Assembly: GCA_022457065.1 (NCBI GenBank)
Contig: JAJGBQ010000005.1
Coordinates: 1,860,001 to 1,924,000, forward strand
DNA: 64,000 bases
Source of the DNA: Curvularia sp. ZM96
Lineage: Eukaryota; Ascomycota; Dothideomycetes; Pleosporales; Pleosporaceae
Reading direction: 5' to 3'
The notes below the pieces were generated by a model, which did no database searches, had not been told where the DNA came from, and worked only from the letters and a program-made list of their open reading frames with translations. The first letter of the stretch is position 1, and each line of letters opens with the position of its first letter. Positions 44,658-54,467 of this stretch are shown here, one piece after another. Position numbers and translations under genes: made by a program.

Positions 44658-46264
44658 CTAGTGCACTGGGCTGACAGGTCTCCGGACCAGGCTCATTACA
44701 CTATTGGCGCTTGTCCTTTTGGAAGACAGAGTAAAATGCGCTATAGACGGCGTGGATATTCGACACTCGTCCATGTAAGCCTTCTCATTTCCGGCTTGCG
44801 TAATCGTGGGCAGAGTCGACACAAACTTGCTGCGTTGTTGCATAGGATCGAGCAAGACTGGCCGTTGTGTGTCATCACCTAGGCCACATTCCACGTCGAG
44901 CTGTACCATGCCCTTGTCAGCGCCACGCAGCACTGCAGGAGCAAAATTGTCGAGTTCAATGGGCTCGCGTGCCAAATCTATCCTAACATTTTCAGGCTGA
45001 CTACTCTTCCTGATCGACTTTCCGCCGTTCGACATCACCAGAGTCATGCTTTGCGTTGTTCTGCTCACATGGCTCTGGGAATACGTCCGATGCGTGCTGC
45101 TCGTCTGGTAGCTGTATTGCCCCTGTGCTCGTCTACGCGCTCCCGCTGTATGAGCTGAATGGTATGTCCATGCGGGGGGAGGATTCGTCTCATCAAATTG
45201 TCCGAGCTCAAACACTTCTCTCAAAACGGTCCAGGTGAAGGGGAGGTTGGCAACTAGGATAGCCGTTGACGACTCTCGAACGTACCAGGAGATCCACATT
45301 GGCTCGTAGGGAACACTAAAGGAGTAGTAGCAGTTTGCAATGCTCGCAGCCACAACAAAGAGTCCGAGAGAAAAGATGGCGCATAGGATAATCTTCCTCT
45401 TCAACGGAAGCAGCGATCGCACAAGCATCTGGAGTGCTATGAAGAGCATAACCAAGTCCGAGGAGATACTAAACACAGCCTTTGTAATCCGATGGTGCAC
45501 AAGGGTAGTACACTGCACTGAACTAGTCGGCACCGAGTAGTATTCTGAGAAGGGATGGCACCAAGCGGTGAAATAGAGCACCTCCACAATGACAAATCCC
45601 ATCGCCGTGTAAACAGCCAGGAGCTTGATTGCGACGTTTTCGTACTGAAGCGCCGTCCGGGTTATGCGGTGGTACATGATCAAGAGACATGCTTTGCATG
45701 CCCAAATCACTGAAATATGCATCTGTTCCACGACGACTACCAGCTTACTTCCATATATCCGTCTTGATAGCTCATGTGGGGTGAGCGCGCCAAAGTCAAA
45801 TCCTGGAGGCTCGAGATTGGAGCCAATCTTCAGCCATCTGTTGGCGAACACAACCAGCACCGTGTAAGCGGCTGTGACGAAGAGGCCCATGATCCAGTCA
45901 TCAATCTGGAGGCCCATGATTGATCGGAATAGGATTTTCCGAGAGATACTGTGCAACGTACATGGTCAGCTAAGATCACGTGAAATGCAAGTTGCCTTTA
46001 AATATAACCTGTCTGACAGCCCCCCCCTTCCCTTGGCGACCGAGTCAAGAGATGCTGGGATCGGGGGTTGGACAGGACAGGCACTCCAAACAGCCCGATT
46101 TCAACACCCTAGTTCTTATTTTCCCACGCCGGAAAGTTTATCTGTTGTCCGCGGAACAATGTTGGTGATCTTGTGACGGAAAAGCCCACTTACAGCCTCG
46201 CTCCAATCATGCAAACACCGCATGTATACCAGATCCATGATTCTTGGTTGAATGGCAAGGACAT
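44658..46264 (-). CDS. rhodopsin-like / PTH11-type seven-span membrane protein
   Basis: Belongs to the fungal integral membrane proteins that resemble PTH11 receptors; role in sensing is inferred. Two exons (46264-46194, 45948-44658) give 453 residues. Exon 1 was found by matching frame: MSLPFNQESWIWYTCGVCMI supplies membrane segment 1, and splicing after GCGAGGCT joins it as ...ARLISRKILFRSI to the family block QIDDWIMGLF. The frame of exon 2 has no ATG before Met14 of the large frame, supporting the upstream exon. Seven hydrophobic segments are visible, the loop with CHPFSEYYS and QCTT, and the end of the core NLPFTWTVLREVFELG. A long polar tail (TYHSAHTAGARRR...) follows. There is no CFEM domain. 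The 245-nt intron is unusually long for this window. Confidence 0.85.
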
Positions 46265-47962
46265 TGTCGGAAATTTTGCCAGAACGGTTGGAAAACCCGG
46301 CCTAACAACAGAAGTCGATCGCTATCTGCCGGGCGTTTTGAAAGTAGGAGGACGCGGTCGTCGTGAGGTCATAGTGGGCTCTAGATCGATAGGCGCATTG
46401 GCATAACACTACAAAGCTCGTTGTAGTCGGCGGCGAAAGGGTCGGTTCGCAAAGAGTCTTGTGGAAAACGCGCAACGTATCGGATGGAAAGAATCTCAGG
46501 CAAAGGGGGGAAAGGAAAGAGAAGATAGTCAAAAGGGAGGGAAAGCTGATCGCGGCACGGTCAACAAGGCGCGGTGAGGGGCTTAGCCTTATAGCACATG
46601 ACTGCATGGCATGGCACATAACCGCGATTTATTCTTGGTAAGGGAGACCTGACAGCGACGCCTGTCTAACCCGGAAGCTTATCTCACAGTGTAGGCATGC
46701 CCAGTGGCTCAGGAAAATGTTGTGGCGGGGGCGGTTGCGATCCAAGTAAGTTTCCGGAGTTGCCTCGAGACCAATCGCGGGCCTGCATGTGTGCAATTGT
46801 TGCGCCTTGCTTTTCCCTTCCGCTTTTTAGCTCTCCCGTGCCCTATCTTGCTTGAGATTATGAAACTCGCCAGATCCTCGAAATGGCCTCGCTACTTGAC
46901 TATACGCATGATGGGTGCATGACTGTCATGATTTAGGCCTCGGGTGCCGTCTTGGAATCGTATGTTACGATCGAGTATGCCTCTAGTGGCAAAGATTATT
47001 ATCTGAGCCTGCAGGTGAGCTGAGCGGCTGAGCCTGCAACAAAGCTGCAGTCGCCTCGCTCTTGCAGCACGCAGGCCGCTGCCTCAAGAAAAAGCTCAGC
47101 TGGACTGTTCAACAACGCTCACAGGGTTGTCTATCAGACGCCATCGAGTGAGTTATCGGATGGTGGCGGGATTTGGCTTTCCGAAGTTAAAATATACGCG
47201 AAGGTCGACCTTCATCTGCCGCTACTCGCTTGGCCCTACTTTTCGGGCCTTTTCCAGAATTTACGCAGGCCTTCTGGCGCTAAATGACCAACTAAAAGTG
47301 CACGGGGCCAAGAAGACCTGCGTTCGCTAGCATATCTCGCTCCAAGCCGTTTTACCCGTCTTCCTCCAACCTGCCTCCTTTTCCGTAGTGTGTGTACTAC
47401 TCCCTGTGGCTGCGCTCTTGAGTGCTTGTTCCCACAGGAATGACACCCATGTCAGCCAATATTGTTCGGACGCGAGTAACTCAGGACTCTGCCGCCAATA
47501 GGTTGGTCCTGCGACAAGGGTATGGAGTTGTACACAGATTGTGCTTAGAAGGGGCCAGCGGGTTGGCTGTACATAACCTTGACGCCACCGACTATATGTG
47601 ACAGACGCCTAACTTTGACTAACCATCTATCTCCCCAGTCGGTTTCGCACGACTGCCTGGTCTACCTAATCACGAGAAACTCATCGAATGGTGCAACGAT
47701 CCACGTGTCACTGTACGGTATGCAGAGTACGAAGTCACGATCGAAATTTTGGGACGCAGTCTCTTGCATATCAAATTTTAGTGGCTACAATTTACCAACG
47801 TTTATTTCTTGATACATATTCCTGCGTAGCAGTAACGCGTCATGTGATAAGCATTTGCAACACCATCACTGTTGAACCAGGCAAGCCCCTTGTATTCTAC
47901 ACAACACGACATTAATCCTTTAAACTTTCCCTTTTCCGACAACCGTCGGCATCAACTCCTAA
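46265..47962. other. intergenic region
   Basis: 1.7 kb upstream of the rhodopsin-like gene and downstream of the VIT/VWA gene. Short frames only. Around 47000-47120 there are several GCTGAG/CTGCAG-type inverted motifs of no known meaning. No gene supported. Confidence 0.5.
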
Positions 47963-50900
47963 TTACCAATCAAATAACACACTCTGTCCGACAGCCTTGC
48001 GCGCTTGATCAAGACATTTCTCAACCTTTTCTGCACCAATCTCTCCTTCCAACCAGCTCCGCCCCTTTTCAACAACGAGTTCCCAGCTTCCTTTCCATTC
48101 TGACAATTGATCCTCAAGTATCGCTATGACAAGTGCAGTAGCAATTACTGTTTCATCCAACGTAGCATCGCTCTCGACTGTGTTCATTTCGGCCTTCACG
48201 TGCGCCTCGTCCAGTTTAAGGAAGTTCAGCAAGTCAGACGTCAGGGACCAGGATCCAGCGAAGGATTGCAGGGAGATGAGGTGGTGAACGATTTCTTCGC
48301 TGCTGAGAGCCGAAGGGACAGCCATCTGAGCAGCTGAACTGCCAAGCTCTTGTTCGTATTGCGCTACGAGGGCTGCATCAACGACGGGAGCTGCTGCGCT
48401 GGGAGGTGCTGGAGGAAGCGTTTGAGATCCTGCATCATCTTTCTCCTGTCTTGCGAAGAGCAGACGTTTTTTGTTTTGCTGCTCTAGCACCATGAGACCC
48501 ATTTGATAGTTTTGCAGGGCACTGTTGTCCGAGGGGGAGGGTGCTGAGGCGCCGAAGAGAGAGCCACTAGGTTGACTCGGAGCGGAGAATAGAGACGACC
48601 CGCTGTTGTTCTGATTCTGGGCAGACGATCCGAAAACGCTGCCCTGGCTTGGACTGGGAGCAGAGGCCAATGACGGCTTTCCAAAGAGAGAGGCGCTGGT
48701 TTGGTTGGCAGATCCGAAGAGACCACCGCTACTCGAACTAGGAGCTCCGAAGAGAGCTCCGCCAGATTGGTTGGTATTTCCAAAAGTAGCATTGGTTGAG
48801 TTGGATGCGCCGAAGGCACTGCCGCCACTTGGATTGGCAGATCCAAAAAGACCACTACTTGTGCTAGGCGCTCCGAAGAGAGCTCCACCAGATTGATTGG
48901 TATTTCCGGGAGGAGCACTTGCAGTGTTGGCGGATCCAAAAAGACCCCCACCAGATTGACTGTTACTTCCAAAACCAGCACTTGTCGTGTTAGATGCTCC
49001 GAAGAGACCACCACCACTTGAATTGGCGGATCCAAAAAGACCGTTGCCACCTGTGCGTGGAGCTCCAAAGAGACTGCTACCTGGTGCTCCAGATCGGTTA
49101 TTACTTACGGAATTGGTAGTTCCAAAAAGTCCCCCACTATTTGCAGTAGGTGCTCCGAAAGCAACCGCAGCAGGTTGGTTAGAATTTCCAAAATTAAAAG
49201 GGCCGTTAGATGGGCCAAACTCGCGGGTCAAGTTGCTACTAGCTCGCTGCATAGAAGCAGCTACACTACGAAATAGTGTTGCAGACTCTTGTGGAGAGAA
49301 CTCGATTTCGCAAAATTCGTCTTCCAGCCACTCCCAGCCTTGTGCGGCCTTGCTTTGAGCTTCTGCTTCTTGCCTGTTGGACTCCACAGCCACAAAGGAA
49401 CACCATTTGCCACCGACTTGGAACTGTACACCCAGGCGGACGGCTTCGCGCTCGACCATGTCGTCGAAGCGTCCTTCGTACTTGGTCTTAATTAGTGTGT
49501 CTGATTCGTCTTTTGCTTCTGTGAGCCAGCCGCGCCCCTGTTCTAGTTCAGAAATGGCCTTTTTGGCGGCAAGCTGGTGGATCGTTTCGCCTGGCTTTTC
49601 GAGGACTTGGATAGGGATCTCGAGCTCGAGGGGCCCGTGGGCGCTGGTACCGCGGAGGATGACTGAGGTGGGTGTTCCTTGTGGGGCATCGGGACCAAGC
49701 AGCAGGTATACTGATGTGCGGTGGAAAGCAAATAGCGATGGGATGTTTTGGGGTGCTTGAATAATCTTTGGGACATGCAATTTCGGGAGATGAGCATATC
49801 GGTTTTCTCCCGTCTCATCATGCTCAGGTTGCTCTTCTTGATCGGGATCCGCTTCCGGATCGAACAGGGAAATTGGTTTCTTCTGGACATTATCAGTTGC
49901 TGTTTTATTCAAATTATTCGGTTTTAAACTTACTGTCTTCTCTGGAGCGGCTTCCTCTTCTTTGAAATCAAGTTTGATCTTCAGGCTATCGGTAACCTTT
50001 TCAACAATCTCAAAATCGTCATCAGGTTCGACATCAAGGTGGGCGGAGATGTCGTCATTGTTGTACTTTACTTCGAGTGTATAGTCATTGACATGTGGGG
50101 ATAATGCTCCCTTCAGCATCCGGACAACTTTGGTGTTCATGGGTTCGCCCTCACCAACCGCCTGCGAAAAGCCATTTCCTGCTTTGGCTATTCCTTCAAT
50201 CATGGCATGTGAGACTCCATTCCCGATACCCAATGTAAATATTCGGACCGGAGCTTTGGTTTCCAAGATTGTGTCGTTGAGGTAAGAGAAAAGCCGTTGT
50301 TGTCTCCAGTCCTCGCCATCAGTGAGCAACATGATGTCGAGGGGCATGTCCTTGTACCGTCGCTCAATGGTAGCTTTCAATGGCTCCAACATTTCAGTAC
50401 CACCATAATTCGCTGCGAAGGTATTTGCGTGGTTCATTGCTTCATCAAGCGTCTGTTGGTTATAGGTGGCACTCTTGTCCCAAAGGAAAGTGGACTGCCA
50501 GCCGAAAGAGCAAATGTTGAACTTGACTCCAACAGGAAGCGATTTCAAGAAAACTTTCAGTGCTTGTTTCGCAAGTTCAATCCTGGTACCGCCCATACTC
50601 CCGCTGCGATCGCATACAAACACAATCTCGGGCTTTTCAGGGGGTAGAGCAAACTTTGGTACCAACGTTGCCATCAAGGCCCTGTGACCTGGGATCGTTG
50701 GGTGGTTCTCGAGAATGGCTTTTGGTACTCCTGTGTTCTTGGCAATGACCTGCAGGACAAAATCTTTGTCCAGCCCTACAGTGCCAAGGGCAAGGGTAGC
50801 TGATGCTTTTGTCATTATAGGCTCGGCATTCGGCGCAGTTGAAGTTGTGCCGATTGTCATCGAAATAGGGTGTGTTGGTGACTGCATCTTCTGGATGAAA

Positions 50901-51517
50901 GATCCGTCGGCCATCTCGGCGTCAACGGTTATTGAGATGCTAGTGCCCATCGCATCGGTTGCTGAGCTCTTACACAACGTGCCTGGGTAATCACCATATC
51001 TTGGGCATATGATGTTGGGAATTGTAAATCTGATGCCATCGACTTCCATGTCATGCTTCAGCTCGCCCAGGTATGTGGTCCTGATGACGACCTGTGCTCC
51101 GGGGGGAATATTCCCAACAGTTGTAGAGAAGACATCTGAAGCGTCTGGTAACTGTTCCAGCAATCCGGCCGTTTCGCCTCTTGCAACTGCATCTTGGAAG
51201 ACTGCCCTTGCTCTTTCTCTTTCTTTGACCTGGCCAACGATTTTTCGCTCGCCGATATGGCACGTGAAGCCTACGACACTGACGCCATCAAACAGTGGGA
51301 AGGTATAACGACATTCCTTGATGCCCTTGACATTCGATGGGTTGATAAAAGTCTGTGTGAGCACAGTTTGCGAGGTGGTAGCAAGTATAGTAGCTTTTGC
51401 TTCAAGTTTGACCTGCGGAAGAAAATGCTTCCCGCTGTGCCATCCCAGAAACGGGTCGACATAGAACAGCCCACAAACATGTGTCGGAGCTTGCTGAGGG
51501 AAACCGCTAAACATCAT
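47963..51517 (-). CDS. VIT and von Willebrand A domain protein with FG-repeat region
   Basis: 1184 residues in one exon from the ATG at 51517; the frame runs further up but without ATG. Domains: VIT at about 10-140 (QTFINPSNVKGIKECRYTFP, GFTCHIGERKIVGQVKERE); VWA at about 295-470 with an intact metal site DRSGSMGG (D303, S305, S307) and LLTDGED; a charged linker; a second folded part to about 740; then about residues 765-990 with 17 FG dipeptides, six as GLFG, in a Ser/Asn/Gly-rich background like nucleoporin FG domains; then a C-terminal helical part (LISLQSFAGSWSLTSDLLNF, WELVVEKGRSWLEG) as in other VIT/VWA proteins such as PARP4 and VWA5A. VIT/VWA proteins are known in fungi without a clear role; the FG region is the odd part. 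Confidence 0.92.
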   Translation of the reverse strand: MMFSGFPQQAPTHVCGLFYVDPFLGWHSGKHFLPQVKLEAKATILATTSQTVLTQTFINPSNVKGIKECRYTFPLFDGVSVVGFTCHIGERKIVGQVKERERARAVFQDAVARGETAGLLEQLPDASDVFSTTVGNIPPGAQVVIRTTYLGELKHDMEVDGIRFTIPNIICPRYGDYPGTLCKSSATDAMGTSISITVDAEMADGSFIQKMQSPTHPISMTIGTTSTAPNAEPIMTKASATLALGTVGLDKDFVLQVIAKNTGVPKAILENHPTIPGHRALMATLVPKFALPPEKPEIVFVCDRSGSMGGTRIELAKQALKVFLKSLPVGVKFNICSFGWQSTFLWDKSATYNQQTLDEAMNHANTFAANYGGTEMLEPLKATIERRYKDMPLDIMLLTDGEDWRQQRLFSYLNDTILETKAPVRIFTLGIGNGVSHAMIEGIAKAGNGFSQAVGEGEPMNTKVVRMLKGALSPHVNDYTLEVKYNNDDISAHLDVEPDDDFEIVEKVTDSLKIKLDFKEEEAAPEKTVSLKPNNLNKTATDNVQKKPISLFDPEADPDQEEQPEHDETGENRYAHLPKLHVPKIIQAPQNIPSLFAFHRTSVYLLLGPDAPQGTPTSVILRGTSAHGPLELEIPIQVLEKPGETIHQLAAKKAISELEQGRGWLTEAKDESDTLIKTKYEGRFDDMVEREAVRLGVQFQVGGKWCSFVAVESNRQEAEAQSKAAQGWEWLEDEFCEIEFSPQESATLFRSVAASMQRASSNLTREFGPSNGPFNFGNSNQPAAVAFGAPTANSGGLFGTTNSVSNNRSGAPGSSLFGAPRTGGNGLFGSANSSGGGLFGASNTTSAGFGSNSQSGGGLFGSANTASAPPGNTNQSGGALFGAPSTSSGLFGSANPSGGSAFGASNSTNATFGNTNQSGGALFGAPSSSSGGLFGSANQTSASLFGKPSLASAPSPSQGSVFGSSAQNQNNSGSSLFSAPSQPSGSLFGASAPSPSDNSALQNYQMGLMVLEQQNKKRLLFARQEKDDAGSQTLPPAPPSAAAPVVDAALVAQYEQELGSSAAQMAVPSALSSEEIVHHLISLQSFAGSWSLTSDLLNFLKLDEAHVKAEMNTVESDATLDETVIATALVIAILEDQLSEWKGSWELVVEKGRSWLEGEIGAEKVEKCLDQARKAVGQSVLFDW
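48539..49222 (-). repeat. FG/GLFG-type protein repeat region within the VIT/VWA gene
   Basis: Imperfect coding repeats that encode xLFG and xFG motifs separated by 8-20 polar residues. Within it, two copies of a block encoding GNTNQSGGALFGAPS lie about 123 nt apart (48739-48782 and 48862-48907), evidence of a recent internal duplication. One unit reads PPGN where its twin has TFGN, so a motif has been lost. Confidence 0.85.
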
Positions 51518-52407
51518 GAGGTTAATTCGAAGTACAACGAGCCTCAGAAGTTGCGTGAATTTATGAGAATAATCTTGGCAGGTCACAAATTCTACACAGG
51601 GCCAGCGACTTCACGGGAGACAAAACGAATGCTTTCACACTGGCGTTTTCTCAGCAGCAGCAGCAGCTACAACATCAATGGGAAAAAGGGTAATAAGGTG
51701 GTGTTGATGATTGGAACAAATCAGGATGTGAGTTGAAGATGCATACCAAAGGGAGTCTCGACGCTCAAGATATACCTTACGTGGGGGGCTGTGCCAGAGA
51801 GCTGCCTACGAGCTGCCTGGTCTAGACGGCTGCCTAATACTACCGACACAGCCTAGTGCGCTCCATGAATCGTACGACAAGCGGGAATATGCGCGACAGT
51901 CCAATCGACAAAGTATTAGTTAGCAAAAGTGAAAGCTGAAACAGGTAGTTGATAAATGTGCCGGCAGTACAATCTTGGGAGTCGACGGGGTGTGCTATGA
52001 GGCAAGGATCATTGCGTTCGCAGGTCGCCTGTGGCTGTTGGCCGAGCGGCAATACGCACAACAGACAGCCCGCGTATGATACATGGCTTCGGTATGCCAG
52101 TTTTTATGTCTAGACCGCGGTGAGATGAGACAAGACGGCATAGATTGAGATGAGGCTGAACGTGGGGTCGTCGATCAGCCTTGCCTCCCTCGGCTAGACG
52201 CGCTGGACCCTGAACGTCAGGCTGCATGCCAAAAATTATGACTGTCATCCGCTATGCCACCAAACAATGCGCGGGTCGCTCACCCACGCCTTTCCAGAGT
52301 TCCACCATTCGCTGCATCGGCTGTTCTGTCCCCAGCGCGGGTTTCATAAGCTTTCCAGAGTGCCACGGCGCGTGCAATTCCGAGAATCGTATGGGAAGAG
52401 AGGGAAG
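51518..52407. promoter_or_regulatory. divergent intergenic region, VIT/VWA and PUS3
   Basis: About 890 bp between outward-facing starts. A (CAG)5 microsatellite lies at 51652-51666. No specific control site identified. An in-frame ATG of the PUS3 gene at 52267 lies inside this stretch. Confidence 0.4.
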
Positions 52408-54192
52408 ATGGCGGGGTATGAAGACTGGTCTCAGCAGCAATTGATTGCAAGGATACAAGAGCTGGAGAAGCAGATAGGATCAAATGGCCCGGACCCATCC
52501 ACGGTATCTCTGGACCAACAGACACCATCACCCACAGATCCTTCCAAGCCATTGGAGATTCGCAAGGCTGCTAAACCGCCACCAAAAGTATTTGACGCCT
52601 CCAAGTACAGCACACGGTTAATAGCGCTCAAATTTGCATACTTGGGCCAAAAGTACAATGGATTCGAGCATCACAAGAACAATTCAACGCCACTACCAAC
52701 AATAGAGGAAGAGTTATGGAAAGCACTGGTAAAGACCCGTTTGATAACCCCTGTCTCCACAGCAGGGAATGAAAAGGCATATGAGAGAATTGACAGAAAG
52801 ACGTTTGCAAGCTGGGATAGGGAAGGCGCAGATGTCAATTGGGACGGCTGTGAATATTCAAAATGCGGAAGGACAGACAGGGGTGTCAGCGCTTTTGGAC
52901 AGGTTATTGGCGTCAGGGTTCGGAGTAACAGGCCTTTGCCAAAGACATCTAAGCCAGCAGAAGAGACTTCAGAGGTCAACCAAGAACAGGAGGACTCTAT
53001 ATTGTCCTCGAGAAACGACCCAGAAACTCCGTCGAAGCCATTTAACGAACTCACTGACGAGCTTCCCTACATCCAGCTACTAAACCGCGTCCTCCCGCCT
53101 GATATTCGTGTATATGCTTGGTGCCCAAATCCGCCACCAGATTTCAGCGCGCGCTTTTCCTGCAAGGAGCGACGATACAAATACTTCTTTACAAATCCCT
53201 GTTTTGCCCCTGTGCCTGGATCTTCAGGCCTATATGACACTAATGCCTCTGCGTCTTCAGAGAACCGAACCAGAATGCGCGAAGGTTGGCTCGACATTGA
53301 AGCCATGAGAGAAGGCTGCAAACACCTTATTGGTCTGCATGATTTCCGCAACTTCTGCAAAATTGACGCCAGCAAACAAATCACAAACTTCCAGCGCCGC
53401 ATCTTCCATGCCGACATCGAGGAGGTGTCGTCACTATCCGTGCCAGGGTTCCTTTCCCACCCTGCTTTACAAGTTTCAGGTACAGAGCAACAACCGAAAC
53501 TCTACTCTTTCACACTTCACGGTTCAGCCTTCCTGTGGCATCAAGTCCGTTCCCTCGTCGCCATCCTGTTCCTTATTGGCCAAGGCCTCGAGTCCCCATC
53601 CCTTGTTCCTCAACTCCTCGATATATCCGCCAACCCCACACGTCCAAAGTACGAAATGGCATCTGATGCGCCCCTCGTCCTGTGGGATTGCATCTTTCCA
53701 CACCCTGACGAAGTCCAAAGCTCCGAGGAGCGCGAACACGGCTACGAAGACCGATTGAACTGGATCTACGTCGGTGACGAAGGCGGCTCCGAGCCCAAAG
53801 CCAAAGGCACAGCGAAAAAGGGAGGCGGGCCTGCCACCATTGGGAAAGGAAAGTGGGGACGTGGCGGTGTCATCGACGATGTCTGGGAGGTGTGGCGAGG
53901 CAACAAAATTGAAGAGACGCTTTCTGCTCTTCTTTTGGACAAGATTGCCGACCTGGGCAACTCGACGCTCGATGCCGAGATCCCTCTTTCAGAGCAAACT
54001 GTGGGCATTGCAAAGGGCGGGCCGAGAGTATTTGATGGAGGGGATTTTGGCAGGGCAAAGGGAAATTACACAGAGGTTTTGAAGAGGGAGAGACAAGACC
54101 CCGTCGAAGTGGTGAACGAGAGGTACAGAGCTAGGAAGGGAATTGTCGACGTTGAGAAGGTCAGAGGAAAGGAGGAAGATGCTGATGAGTAA
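52408..54192 (+). CDS. DEG1: tRNA pseudouridine synthase PUS3/DEG1
   Basis: Makes pseudouridine at positions 38 and 39 of tRNA anticodon arms; TruA family. From the ATG at 52408 one exon gives 594 residues. Seen: a short predicted coiled-coil start (DWSQQQLIARIQELEKQI), then ALKFAYLGQKYNGFEHHKNN, the catalytic motif CGRTDRGVSAFGQ with Asp157, ARFSCKERRYKYFF, GLHDFRNFCKID and HGSAFLWHQVRSL. An insert of about 45 residues rich in acid and Ser follows the catalytic motif. A long Gly/Lys-rich C-terminal extension goes beyond the usual end. An upstream in-frame ATG at 52267 would add 47 residues rich in Arg, His and Phe with no acid until late, like a mitochondrial presequence. The cytosolic start was chosen as it matches the family N-terminus. 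Confidence 0.95.
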   Translation: MAGYEDWSQQQLIARIQELEKQIGSNGPDPSTVSLDQQTPSPTDPSKPLEIRKAAKPPPKVFDASKYSTRLIALKFAYLGQKYNGFEHHKNNSTPLPTIEEELWKALVKTRLITPVSTAGNEKAYERIDRKTFASWDREGADVNWDGCEYSKCGRTDRGVSAFGQVIGVRVRSNRPLPKTSKPAEETSEVNQEQEDSILSSRNDPETPSKPFNELTDELPYIQLLNRVLPPDIRVYAWCPNPPPDFSARFSCKERRYKYFFTNPCFAPVPGSSGLYDTNASASSENRTRMREGWLDIEAMREGCKHLIGLHDFRNFCKIDASKQITNFQRRIFHADIEEVSSLSVPGFLSHPALQVSGTEQQPKLYSFTLHGSAFLWHQVRSLVAILFLIGQGLESPSLVPQLLDISANPTRPKYEMASDAPLVLWDCIFPHPDEVQSSEEREHGYEDRLNWIYVGDEGGSEPKAKGTAKKGGGPATIGKGKWGRGGVIDDVWEVWRGNKIEETLSALLLDKIADLGNSTLDAEIPLSEQTVGIAKGGPRVFDGGDFGRAKGNYTEVLKRERQDPVEVVNERYRARKGIVDVEKVRGKEEDADE

Positions 54193-54467
54193 GTTCAGAC
54201 ACTGAGACTGTACAGTATGTATGTATTGGTTTGAAATATACCCCCATTTCAACGTCGAAAGCCTCAGACTCATTATGCAAGTACGATGTTCTATATTTGA
54301 ACGATGAACCTGCCCTGCATATCCTAATTGAATCAACTCTCTCCGGTCGCTCTGGGTATCATATCCATGCATTTTCCGACTCCATTTTCCAAACATCGCT
54401 TCCTCCTGGGATCACCGTAACCTGGCTTTGGCCTTTCCACTCCCACTATCCAATCTCAAAAATCCCT
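54193..54467. other. convergent spacer, PUS3 and HUB1
   Basis: 275 bp between two stops; no gene seen, probably overlapping 3' UTRs. Confidence 0.4.

Noticed and set aside
46302..46619. 105-codon reverse frame upstream of the rhodopsin-like gene
   Set aside because: Pyrimidine-rich leader-like sequence in a different frame from the supported first exon.
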